From Lysobacter auxotrophicus (GTDB lineage: Bacteria > Pseudomonadota > Gammaproteobacteria > Xanthomonadales > Xanthomonadaceae), in contig NZ_AP027041.1 in NCBI RefSeq assembly GCF_027924565.1, positions 3,720,001-3,784,000 on the forward strand: a stretch of 64,000 nucleotides of DNA. The letters run 5' to 3'. Position 1 is the stretch's first letter. Each line of letters begins with the position of its first letter. The notes beneath the pieces were generated by a model, which was given only the letters and a program-made list of their open reading frames with translations, was not told the DNA's origin and did not search any database. The position numbers and the translations under genes are program-made. Positions 31,380-39,449 of the stretch are shown here, piece by piece.

Positions 31380-32183
31380 ATGCTCCGCACGCGTGTGCTG
31401 TCCGCCTGTTTCCTCGCCGCCATCGCGGCGCCCGTCGCGGCGCTCGCGGACGAGAGCGCCGACGAGTTGGCAAAGAAGCTGTCCAATCCCGTCGCCTCGA
31501 TGATCAGCGTCCCGCTGCAGTACAACGCCGATTTCGGTTACGGCAGCGAGGACGGCACGAAGCAGACGCTCAACATCCAGCCGGTGATCCCCGCGTCGCT
31601 ATCGGAGAAATGGAACCTGATCACGCGCGTCATCGCGCCGGTGATCTACCAGGACGACATCGCCGGCAAATCCGGCAGCCAGTTCGGCTTGGGCGACATC
31701 ACGCCGACGTTCTTCTTCTCGCCCAAGCAACCCACCGCAGGCGGCGTGACGTGGGGCGTCGGGCCGGTGTTCCTGCTGCCCACCGCCAGCAACGACCTGC
31801 TCGGCGCGGACGAATGGGGCGCGGGCCCGAGCGTGCTGGTGCTGCGGCAGGGCAAGCACTGGACGGTCGGCACGCTCGCCAACCACATCTGGTCCGTCGG
31901 CGGTTCTGCTAACGATCCGGATATCAGCAACACGTTCCTGCAACCGTTCTTCGCGCGGCAGTTCCCGGGCGGGCGCACGCTGACGTTCAATTCCGAATCC
32001 ACCTACGACTGGGAAAACCAGCAGTGGACGGTGCCGATCAACGTCGTGTACTCGAAGGTCACGCGCATCGGCGGACAGACGATGAGCTTCGCCGGCGGCC
32101 TTCGCGGCTATGCCGATGCGCCGCGCGGCGGTCCCGACTGGGGCGTGCGGCTGGTGGTCACCTTCCTCGTGCCGGAGCACTGA
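31380..32183 (+). CDS. second PF13557-type barrel/transporter protein
   Basis: A 267-aa protein with a signal peptide (ACFLAAIAAPVAALA). Barrel features: VPLQYNADFGYGSEDGTKQTLNIQPVIP, FGLGDITPTFFFSPKQP, VGPVFLLPTAS, ending RLVVTFLVPEH. The family (neuromedin-U-like or 'transporter' in databases) is related to the preceding gene's. Start ATG 31380 follows GGGAGA. The stop overlaps the next start (TGATG). Confidence 0.75.
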   Translation: MLRTRVLSACFLAAIAAPVAALADESADELAKKLSNPVASMISVPLQYNADFGYGSEDGTKQTLNIQPVIPASLSEKWNLITRVIAPVIYQDDIAGKSGSQFGLGDITPTFFFSPKQPTAGGVTWGVGPVFLLPTASNDLLGADEWGAGPSVLVLRQGKHWTVGTLANHIWSVGGSANDPDISNTFLQPFFARQFPGGRTLTFNSESTYDWENQQWTVPINVVYSKVTRIGGQTMSFAGGLRGYADAPRGGPDWGVRLVVTFLVPEH

Positions 32184-33403
32184 TGCGACGCCCGGCGACG
32201 ACGTGCGCCCTGGTGCTCGCGGGCGCGCTGGGCTGCGGCGGCGCCGCGGCGCAATCGCAGGCGGAAACATCGCAGGCGCGCGACGAACCGCGCGCCGAAG
32301 CACTGCCCGCCGAAAAGCCGGGCATGCGCGCCCTGCTCCACGATCCGAAGGACGGCAAGTTCGACATGTCGCGCTGGCTGCTCGACCACAAGGGCTTCCT
32401 GCCGGTGCCGATCGTCATCAGCGATCCGGCCGTCGGCTACGGCGGCGGGCTGGCGGCGGTGTTCTTCCATCGCCCCGCCGGCGCCGCGACGACGCGCACG
32501 ACCGACGATGGCCGCCAGCAACTCGTGCCGCCCAACATCTTCGGCGGCATGGCGATGAAGACCGAGAACGGCACGCATGCCTACGGCGGCGGCGCGATGC
32601 TGCACTTCAAGGACGATCGTTGGCGTTACACCGGCGGCGTCGCGAAGGCGTCGGTGAACCTCGATTTCTACACGCCCGGGCGTTTCACCGAGCCGTTGGC
32701 GATCGGCTACAACGCCGACGGGCTGGTCTCGTTCCAGAAGATCGCGCGGCGCCTGGGCGATGAGAGCCTCTACCTCGGCGTGTCGTGGACGTACATGGAC
32801 CTGGACCTGAGCTTCGACGTCGACGACGACGCTCAGCGCTTCACGCCGAAGGAGCGTGCGCAGGTCACTTCGGGGCTGGGCGTGTCGCTGCAGTACGACC
32901 AGCGCGACAACACCTTCACGCCCAACAGCGGCTGGCTCGGGCAGATCGAAGGCAACTTCTACGACGATGCACTCGGCAGCGACACCACGTTCCAGAGCTA
33001 CCGCTCGCACGTCTTCGCGTACCTGCCGCTGGGCGGCGACCGCTTCGTGCTCGGCGGCCGCGCCGACGTGCGCTGGGCGAACGGCGACATCCCGTTCTAC
33101 CGCCTGCCTTTCATCGACCTGCGCGGCGTCGGCTCGGCGCGCTACGCCGACACGCGCGCGGCGACGCTGGAAACCGAACTGCGCTGGAACACCACGCCGC
33201 GCTGGGCGCTGATCGGCTTCATCGGCGCGGGCCGCACCTGGGGACGCCACAACGATTTCGGCGAAGCGCCGAGCCAGGTCGCGAAAGGCGCCGGCGTGCG
33301 CTACAAGATCGCCAGCGTGCTCGGCCTCTACGCGGGCGTCGATTACGCCTGGGGCCCAGAAGACGAAACGCTCTACTTCCAGGTCGGCAGCGCCTGGCGC
33401 TGA
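32183..33403 (+). CDS. BamA/TamA-type surface antigen barrel
   Basis: A 406-aa protein with a signal peptide (ALVLAGALGCGGAAAQ). It has the D15/surface-antigen barrel (PF01103) without recognisable POTRA domains: PAVGYGGGLAAVFFHRP, the conserved DQRDNTFTPNSGWLGQIEGNFY strand-turn, RGVGSARYADTRAATLETELRW, and a last strand LYFQVGSAWR. POTRA-less members are common and their substrate is unknown. The ATG overlaps the previous stop, so this gene is coupled to the two barrels before it. Confidence 0.8.
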   Translation: MRRPATTCALVLAGALGCGGAAAQSQAETSQARDEPRAEALPAEKPGMRALLHDPKDGKFDMSRWLLDHKGFLPVPIVISDPAVGYGGGLAAVFFHRPAGAATTRTTDDGRQQLVPPNIFGGMAMKTENGTHAYGGGAMLHFKDDRWRYTGGVAKASVNLDFYTPGRFTEPLAIGYNADGLVSFQKIARRLGDESLYLGVSWTYMDLDLSFDVDDDAQRFTPKERAQVTSGLGVSLQYDQRDNTFTPNSGWLGQIEGNFYDDALGSDTTFQSYRSHVFAYLPLGGDRFVLGGRADVRWANGDIPFYRLPFIDLRGVGSARYADTRAATLETELRWNTTPRWALIGFIGAGRTWGRHNDFGEAPSQVAKGAGVRYKIASVLGLYAGVDYAWGPEDETLYFQVGSAWR

Positions 33404-33412
33404 GCGCTCGCG

Positions 33413-33886
33413 TCACTCCGTGCGCGGTGCCGGGCCGCGATCGCCGTCGTCGCTTTGTTCCCGCTGTGCGGAGCGTGCCTTGCGCGCATCCTCGTGCACG
33501 GCCGAGCCGCGCCTGCGCGTCTCGCTATGTTCACGCGCCAGCCGCGCGAGTTCCTCGTAGCGCTGGCGCATGCGGTCCAGCTCGGCCTGGTCGAGTTCCT
33601 CCAGGTCCAGCAGCGTGTTCTCCGCCAGTCGCGTCGCGCGGATGAGCTCGTCCAGCTTGATCTGCATCGCTTCGGTGTCGCGGTTCTGCGTGTTCTGGAT
33701 CAGGAACACCATGAGGAAGGTGATGATGGTCGTGCCGGTGTTGATCACCAGCTGCCACGTGTCGCTGAAGCCGAACAGCGGCCCGCTCACCAGCCACACC
33801 ACCACGATCAGCACCGCCAGGCCGAAGCACGACGCGTTGCCGGTCCAGCGGGCCGCGGCCTTGGCGAACTTCGCGTGCCAGTTCAT
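33413..33886 (-). CDS. low-affinity iron permease-family protein
   Basis: A 157-aa inner-membrane protein of the PF04120 'low affinity iron permease' family. Two transmembrane helices (SCFGLAVLIVVVWLVSGPLFG and TWQLVINTGTTIITFLMVFLIQ) are followed by the signature NTQNRDTEAMQIKLDELIRA and a charged C-terminal helix. Iron transport by bacterial members is unproven. It converges with the envelope run. Confidence 0.85.
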   Translation of the reverse strand: MNWHAKFAKAAARWTGNASCFGLAVLIVVVWLVSGPLFGFSDTWQLVINTGTTIITFLMVFLIQNTQNRDTEAMQIKLDELIRATRLAENTLLDLEELDQAELDRMRQRYEELARLAREHSETRRRGSAVHEDARKARSAQREQSDDGDRGPAPRTE

Positions 33887-33954
33887 ACGCTGCGCCGTCG
33901 CGCGGCGGATCGCCGCGACGAAACCATCCGCCGGGGCCGGGAAAATCCACGTGA

Positions 33955-34251
<297 letters not shown>

Positions 34252-34258
34252 CCGCACG

Positions 34259-35428
34259 ATGGCGGCCGGCGGAGTCTGGACCTCGACCGCACCCGACACC
34301 GGACGCGCGCCCTGCGCCGACGGTTCCGGCTGCGTGGTGGAACTGCTGTGGCGCGATCGTCGCAGCGAACACGAGGCGGCCACCGGCCGCTGGATCGGCG
34401 AACGTCTCGCCGCGCTGCTCGGATTCGAGTACGGCGGCGTGCACGCGGACGGCGTTCGCTACGACGCGCCACCGCTGTTCGTCCCCGACGTCACGCTGCT
34501 GGCGTCGGACGCACGCGAACTGGGCATCACCGGCCCGCACGCGCTGCTGGGCGGCGTGGTGCCGCACGAGTTCGTCGCCACGAAAACGATCACGCATCCG
34601 CTGGTCGACGGGGCGCGCGCGAAACCGGACGGCTGGTCGGACGCACTCGGCCTCGCACTGGACGAGGTCACCCTGCCCGGCTTTGCGGCCTTCAGCGTGG
34701 AGGATGTCGGCCGCGCGGCGCGCACGCTGCTCGACCAGGGCCTGCCGGCGCGGATCAAGCGCGCCGATGGCATCGGCGGGCTGGGGCAGTCGGTCGCGAC
34801 CGATCGCAAGTCGCTCGAGGCCGCGCTCGCGCACCTGGATCCGCACTCGCTCGCGCGCGTGGGCGCGGTGGTCGAACTCAACCTCAAGCCGGTGAAGACC
34901 TACAGCATCGGCACCGTCGCGGTCGGTCCGCACCGCATCGCGTACTTCGGCATGCAGCGGCTCACACGCAGCCGTTCGGGCGTGGCGGTGTACGGCGGCT
35001 CGTCGCTCGCGTGCATCCGCGGCGACCTGAACGATCTGCTGGCGACGCTGGAGGACGAAGCCGAACGCCGCGTGCTGCGTTGCGCGATCCGCTACGACGC
35101 GGAAGTGTCGCACGCGTATCCGGCGTTCTTCGCGTCGCGGCGCAATTACGACGTGGCCCTCGGTGTGGACCCGTCGGGCGTTCCGCGCACGGGCGTGCTC
35201 GAACAGTCCTGGCGCGTGGGCGGCGCGACGCCGGCGGAAATCCTCGCGCTGGAAGCGATGCATCGCGATCCGCTATTGTCGCGCGTGCACGTGTCCACGC
35301 ACGAATTCCACGAACTGGTGGACCCTCCGCTCGGCGCGCAGGTGTCGTTCCGCGGCGATGATCCAAACGTGGGCCCGATGACGAAGTACGCCATGCTCGA
35401 CGCGCAGGACGATGCGCATGGACGTTAG
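34259..35428 (+). CDS. DUF3182 family protein (ATP-grasp-like)
   Basis: A 389-aa protein. The order of segments fits DUF3182: N-terminal Rossmann-like part; [25 protein letters not shown], a glycine-rich loop typical of ATP-grasp folds; [20 protein letters not shown]; and a C-terminal [20 protein letters not shown]. It could be a ligase of unknown substrate. ATG 34259 follows the small gene by 7 bp. Its end overlaps the hydrolase gene by 17 bp, implying linked function. Confidence 0.7.
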   Translation: MAAGGVWTSTAPDTGRAPCADGSGCVVELLWRDRRSEHEAATGRWIGERLAALLGFEYGGVHADGVRYDAPPLFVPDVTLLASDARELGITGPHALLGGVVPHEFVATKTITHPLVDGARAKPDGWSDALGLALDEVTLPGFAAFSVEDVGRAARTLLDQGLPARIKRADGIGGLGQSVATDRKSLEAALAHLDPHSLARVGAVVELNLKPVKTYSIGTVAVGPHRIAYFGMQRLTRSRSGVAVYGGSSLACIRGDLNDLLATLEDEAERRVLRCAIRYDAEVSHAYPAFFASRRNYDVALGVDPSGVPRTGVLEQSWRVGGATPAEILALEAMHRDPLLSRVHVSTHEFHELVDPPLGAQVSFRGDDPNVGPMTKYAMLDAQDDAHGR

Positions 35429-36212
35429 CCTCGAAACCATCGAACTGGCGGTCGAGCAGGAGCGCATCAGCGGCACCGTGCTCTCGCCGCCTTCGAAGTT
35501 GCCGGGCGTGCTGTTCGTGCACGGCTGGGGGGGCAGCCAGGAACACGACCTGGTGCGCGCGCGCGAAGCGGCCGGCATCGGCTGCGTCTGCCTTACCTTC
35601 GACCTGCGCGGGCACGAGCGCACCGCGCGCCACTGGGAGAAGGTCAACCGCCCGCAGAACCTCGCCGACCTGCTCGCCGCCTACGACTGGCTCGCGGCAC
35701 GGCCGAACGTCGATCCCGATGCGATCGCGGTGGTGGGCATCAGCTACGGCGGCTATCTCGCGGCGCTGATGACGGCGCAGCGTCCGGTGCGCTGGCTCGC
35801 GCTGCGTTCCCCGGCGATCTACATGGACGAGGGATGGGAACGACCGAAGCTGCAGCTGCACATCGACACGGACCTCGTCCAATACCGCAAGCGCCGCCTG
35901 GACTGGCAGGACAACGCGGTGCTGCGCGCGTGCGCGGCGTATCGCAACCATGCGCTGCTCGTCGCGGCTGAACACGACACGGTGGTGCCGCATCCGGTGA
36001 TCGACAACTACGCCAACGCCTTCCACAACACGCGTTCGCTGACGCGGCGCGTGATCGAAGGCGCGGACCACGCGTTCTCGCAGAAATCCGCGCAGAAGGC
36101 CTACCAGGCGATCCTGGTCAAATGGCTCGCGGAGATGATCATGGGCGCGCGAGAGGAAGCCGCGCTGGCGCGGCTTCGGGAGCGGAAGGTGGCGGAGGAT
36201 GAGGGCGGTTGA
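35412..36212 (+). CDS. alpha/beta hydrolase (dienelactone type)
   Basis: A 266-aa cytoplasmic hydrolase. It has the oxyanion [10 protein letters not shown], the nucleophile elbow GISYGGY with Ser111, an acid in [12 protein letters not shown], and the catalytic His in [12 protein letters not shown] 35412 lies inside the DUF3182 gene; ribosome access is thus coupled. The substrate may be an ester or peptide-like product related to the DUF3182 enzyme; unknown. Confidence 0.85.
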   Translation: MRMDVSLETIELAVEQERISGTVLSPPSKLPGVLFVHGWGGSQEHDLVRAREAAGIGCVCLTFDLRGHERTARHWEKVNRPQNLADLLAAYDWLAARPNVDPDAIAVVGISYGGYLAALMTAQRPVRWLALRSPAIYMDEGWERPKLQLHIDTDLVQYRKRRLDWQDNAVLRACAAYRNHALLVAAEHDTVVPHPVIDNYANAFHNTRSLTRRVIEGADHAFSQKSAQKAYQAILVKWLAEMIMGAREEAALARLRERKVAEDEGG

Positions 36213-36273
36213 GGGTGGGCAGCCGTTCGCTCAGGCCCGCGTCGCCCGGGCGCTCTCATGGCGGCAACAGTCG

Positions 36274-36376
36274 GCCGTCATCCCGGCGAAAGCCGGGACC
36301 CAGGCCCGAAACGCAAGGGCACTCCCGACTGAGCAAACCACATCACCGTCATTCCCGCGAAGGCGGGAATGACGAG
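36274..36376. repeat. pair of REP-like inverted repeats
   Basis: GTCATCCCGGCGAAAGCCGG at about 36277 and TCATTCCCGCGAAGGCGGGA at about 36350-36376. This is the common 'ATTCCCGC-GAA-GCGGGAAT' REP type. It lies between the hydrolase and the convergent SDR gene and may act as a terminator or mRNA stabiliser. Related copies occur at 50242 and 60398. Confidence 0.7.
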
Positions 36377-36425
36377 GAAAAGTGCCCATGACCTTTGCGC
36401 GGCAACATCGCGCAGGCGGCCCGCC

Positions 36426-37430
36426 TCACCCCATCGGCCCACCCATCACCGGCAGCACAATCCCGTTGACGTACGACGAGCACACCGGCGAGGCCAGAAA
36501 CACGTAGGCCGGCGAGATTTCCTCCGGCTGCGCGGGGCGGCCCATGTCGCTGGATTCGCCGAACTTCGCGACGTCCTTCGCCGAGCGATCGGCTGGATTG
36601 AGCGGCGTCCACACCGGGCCCGGCGCGACGCAGTTCACGCGGATGCCGCGTTCGAGCAGGTTGCTCGCCAGCGACTTGGTGAAGGCGTGGATCGCGCCCT
36701 TGGTCGCCGAGTAGTCCAGCAGTTGCTTGGAGCCGAACAGGCCCGTTTCCGAGCCGGAATTGATGATGCATCCGCCGCGCGGCAGGTGCTGCAGCGCGGC
36801 GCGCGCCATGTGGAAATAGCCGCCGATGTTGGTCTGCAGGGTTTCCTGCAGGTGTTCGTCGGTGAGGTCTTCCAGCGACTGCGCGTGCATCTGGAAGGCC
36901 GCGTTGTTGACCAGGACGTCGAGCCCGCCGAACGCCTGCACGGTGGCGGCGACCGCGCCGTCGCAGAACGTCGCGTCCTTCACGTCGCCCGGGATGAGCA
37001 GGCAGCGCCGGCCTTCGTTCTCGACGGCGGCGCGCGTTTCCTCCGCGTCTTCGTGTTCGTTGAGGTACACGATCGCGACGTCCGCGCCTTCGCGCGCGAA
37101 CAGCACCGCGACCGCGCGACCGATGCCCGAGTCGCCGCCGGTGACCAGCGCCACCTTGTCCTGCAGTTTTCCGCTGCCCTGGTAATCCGGCGCCTCGTAA
37201 CGCGGACGCGGATCGAGTTCGTGTTCGAGTCCGGGCTTCTTCTGGTTCTGCGCGGGCAGCGGATTCTCCGGCTGCTTGCGCGTCCCGGCCTGCACGGGTT
37301 TCTTCTTCGATGCGGATTTCTTCGCGGCCTTCTTTTTGGTCGCTTCCTTCGCCTCGACCTGCGCCTGGATCCTGCGCTGCTTCGCCGCCGTGGCATCAGC
37401 CTTCGAGGCCGGCTTCTTCTGTGTCGCCAT
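36426..37430 (-). CDS. SDR oxidoreductase with basic N-terminal tail
   Basis: A 334-aa short-chain dehydrogenase. Cofactor loop TGGDSGIG near residue 96, NNAAF near 172, catalytic Ser in INSGSETG, and YSATKGAIHAF (Tyr/Lys pair); this is the YhdF/YhxD 'general stress' subgroup, which has an N-terminal extension ending RPRYEAPDYQGSGKLQDK. Unusually, the first ~60 residues are Lys/Ala-rich (ATKKKAAKKSASKKKP), like histone-H1-type tails. Substrate unknown. Confidence 0.85.
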   Translation of the reverse strand: MATQKKPASKADATAAKQRRIQAQVEAKEATKKKAAKKSASKKKPVQAGTRKQPENPLPAQNQKKPGLEHELDPRPRYEAPDYQGSGKLQDKVALVTGGDSGIGRAVAVLFAREGADVAIVYLNEHEDAEETRAAVENEGRRCLLIPGDVKDATFCDGAVAATVQAFGGLDVLVNNAAFQMHAQSLEDLTDEHLQETLQTNIGGYFHMARAALQHLPRGGCIINSGSETGLFGSKQLLDYSATKGAIHAFTKSLASNLLERGIRVNCVAPGPVWTPLNPADRSAKDVAKFGESSDMGRPAQPEEISPAYVFLASPVCSSYVNGIVLPVMGGPMG

Positions 37431-37451
37431 GCTGGTTCTCCTGCTTGCCGG

Positions 37452-37485
37452 CGACAAAACGCCCGGGTGCGGACACCCGGGCGTT
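37452..37485 (-). terminator. intrinsic terminator after BON gene
   Basis: A 12-bp perfect stem AACGCCCGGGTG / CACCCGGGCGTT with a 4-base loop lies at 37458-37485. On the minus strand it is followed by TTTTG. It lies 40 bp after the BON gene stop. Confidence 0.75.
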
Positions 37486-37525
37486 CGTCGCCCGCGGCCC
37501 CCGAGGGCCGCCCTACCCGTGCTGG

Positions 37526-37891
37526 TTACTTCTTGCCGCCCTTGGCGACGGCCAGGCCCTTGGCATCGACGCTCTTCACGCCCTTGATGCCCTTGGCGAC
37601 CGAGATCGCCTTGTCGTGCTGCGCCTTGCTGTCGACGTTGCCCGACAGCTTCACCACGCCATTGGTGGTGTCGACGTCGATCGTGGTGCCCGGGACGTCG
37701 GAGGTCGCCATCAGGTCGGCCTTCACCTTGGTGGTGATCCAGGTGTCGTTGACCGGCTGGGCGGAATCGCCTTCCTCTTCGGCCTCGGTCTGGGTGCGGT
37801 CCTGCGCCATGGCGGACATCGGGACCGCGGCGACCAGCGCGGCCGCGCCGAACACGGCGGCGAACAGCGAGGTGTGCGTACGGATCTTCAT
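37526..37891 (-). CDS. BON-domain periplasmic protein (OsmY-like)
   Basis: A 121-aa protein with a signal peptide (LFAAVFGAAALVAAVPMSAMA), an acidic linker (EAEEEGDSAQ) and one BON domain: DTWITTKVKADLMATSDVPGTTIDVDTTNGVVKLSGNVDSKAQHDKAISVAKGIKGVKSV. BON proteins associate with membrane lipids and are often osmotically induced. OsmY has two such domains; this one has a single copy. Confidence 0.85.
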   Translation of the reverse strand: MKIRTHTSLFAAVFGAAALVAAVPMSAMAQDRTQTEAEEEGDSAQPVNDTWITTKVKADLMATSDVPGTTIDVDTTNGVVKLSGNVDSKAQHDKAISVAKGIKGVKSVDAKGLAVAKGGKK

Positions 37892-38029
37892 GTCGTGGCT
37901 CCGTTGGAAAGGTGCCGACAGCTTTCTGCGCCCCTGCGTATCGCCGCGTGAAATCGGCGATATGCGCGCGATCCGGCGCAAGGCTTCGTTCACCGTTGCG
38001 AACTTTGCGTGTAAGACCCGTTGCGTCGT

Positions 38030-38962
38030 TCAGCGCGAGGCGCGCGCCAGCTGCAGCGCCTTGTCGAGCGCGTCGTCGGAGGCGACGGCGACGTCGGGCG
38101 CGATGCCGGTGCCCTCCCAGTTCCTCCGCGTGACCGGATTGACCGGCGAGCCGTCCGATACGAACACGCTGAAGCCCTGGCCGATGTCGATCATCGCACC
38201 GGGATTCGCCGCGCCGGCGGTGCGCTCGCCGACCACCGTCGCGCGCCCGGCGCCCTGCAGCGTGTAGGCGAAGGACTCCGCCGCCGACGCCGTGCCGCCA
38301 TCGACCAGCACGTACAGCGGGACCTGCGCGCGCGGCGTCGCGTACGGCATCCGGGGCGCTTCGCTCAAGGTCTGTGTGCGCGTGTGGAAGGTGTTGTAGA
38401 TGTTCGCGCCCGGCTCGACGAACGCGCTGGCGAGGTAGCCGACCATGCTCGGCGAACCGCCGCGGCAACCGCGCAGGTCGACGATCATCGCGCGCGTGCC
38501 CGACAGCCTGGCGAGTGCGTCGTCGATCGCGACGCGTTCCGGCGCGTTGGCGTCGTCGAACTCGAAGTGCGCGAACTGGCTCAGGCGAAGGTGGCCGATG
38601 TCGCCCGGCAGGGTTTCCACGACGGCGATGCCGTGGTTCGCCGGCGGCGGCGGGCGGCGCGGGCCCGGCGTCGGCGCGGCGGAGCCGACGCCGCCTTCCC
38701 AGCGCACGCGGAAGTGGCGGTCGAGCGGGCGCAGCCGTGCGGTCAGCGTCTCGGCCAGCGCCTGCGGTGCGAGCGCATCGAACGTCCCGCTGGCCGCGTC
38801 GCGGCGCAGGTCGTCGGCGATCGCCTTGCCGCGCGCGGCATCGAAGTAGTTCGCGGCGATCGCATCGGCGACGGCGTCCACACGTTCGCGCGGAACCGGC
38901 GCGGCCTGCGCGGCGAAGGTGGACAGGAGCAATACGGCGGCAACGCGCAGCAGCTTCGACAT
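38030..38962 (-). CDS. S41-family peptidase (no PDZ)
   Basis: A 310-aa exported serine protease of the C-terminal-processing (tail-specific) family. Signal peptide [15 protein letters not shown]-terminal helical domain ([16 protein letters not shown]); the S41 core with [22 protein letters not shown] and [18 protein letters not shown], where the catalytic Ser sits. There is no PDZ domain between them, only a Pro-rich loop ([10 protein letters not shown]). It resembles interphotoreceptor-retinoid-binding-type S41 proteins. Target unknown. Confidence 0.85.
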   Translation of the reverse strand: MSKLLRVAAVLLLSTFAAQAAPVPRERVDAVADAIAANYFDAARGKAIADDLRRDAASGTFDALAPQALAETLTARLRPLDRHFRVRWEGGVGSAAPTPGPRRPPPPANHGIAVVETLPGDIGHLRLSQFAHFEFDDANAPERVAIDDALARLSGTRAMIVDLRGCRGGSPSMVGYLASAFVEPGANIYNTFHTRTQTLSEAPRMPYATPRAQVPLYVLVDGGTASAAESFAYTLQGAGRATVVGERTAGAANPGAMIDIGQGFSVFVSDGSPVNPVTRRNWEGTGIAPDVAVASDDALDKALQLARASR

Positions 38963-39055
38963 GGCAGGCAATCCCGGGCGGTTTCTCCTTCTGGATGCCG
39001 CTGCGGCCGCAAGCGTCGCACCGCCACGGCGGCGGCCCGGCGGTACACTGCGCGC

Positions 39056-39409
39056 ATGAAAATCTTCAAGGCCTTCACGCTCGAAGCCGCGCACCGCCTG
39101 CCCAACGTCCCCGAGGGCCACAAGTGCGCGCGCCTGCACGGGCACAGTTTCCGCATCGAGATCCACGTCGAGGGCGAGATCGACCCGCACTACGGCTGGG
39201 TCATGGATTTCTCCGATCTGAAGGCGGCGTTCAAGCCGCTCTACGATCTACTGGACCACCACTACCTCAACGACATCGAAGGCCTGGAAAACCCGACCAG
39301 CGAAGTGCTGGCCAAGTGGATCTGGGATCGCCTGAAGCCGTCGCTGCCGCTGCTGTCGGAAGTCGTCGTGCACGAGACCTGCACGTCGGGCTGCCACTAC
39401 AAGCCCTGA
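39056..39409 (+). CDS. queD: 6-carboxytetrahydropterin synthase
   Basis: A 117-aa QueD/PTPS protein, which converts dihydroneopterin triphosphate to 6-carboxytetrahydropterin in queuosine (preQ0) synthesis. Zinc ligands His13, His28 and His30 ([13 protein letters not shown]) and catalytic Cys24 ([11 protein letters not shown]) are visible, plus the conserved MDFSDLK and the Glu of [11 protein letters not shown]. It stands alone, without queC or queE next to it. Confidence 0.92.
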   Translation: MKIFKAFTLEAAHRLPNVPEGHKCARLHGHSFRIEIHVEGEIDPHYGWVMDFSDLKAAFKPLYDLLDHHYLNDIEGLENPTSEVLAKWIWDRLKPSLPLLSEVVVHETCTSGCHYKP

Positions 39410-39449
39410 TGCGTCCAGCGGGCGCGCGACGCACGCGCGCTCGCGAACC

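Noticed and set aside
27655..31473. 1272-codon open frame on the minus strand
   Set aside because: Antisense shadow of the 874-aa protein and barrel genes; composition is Arg/Ala/Val-rich without motifs.
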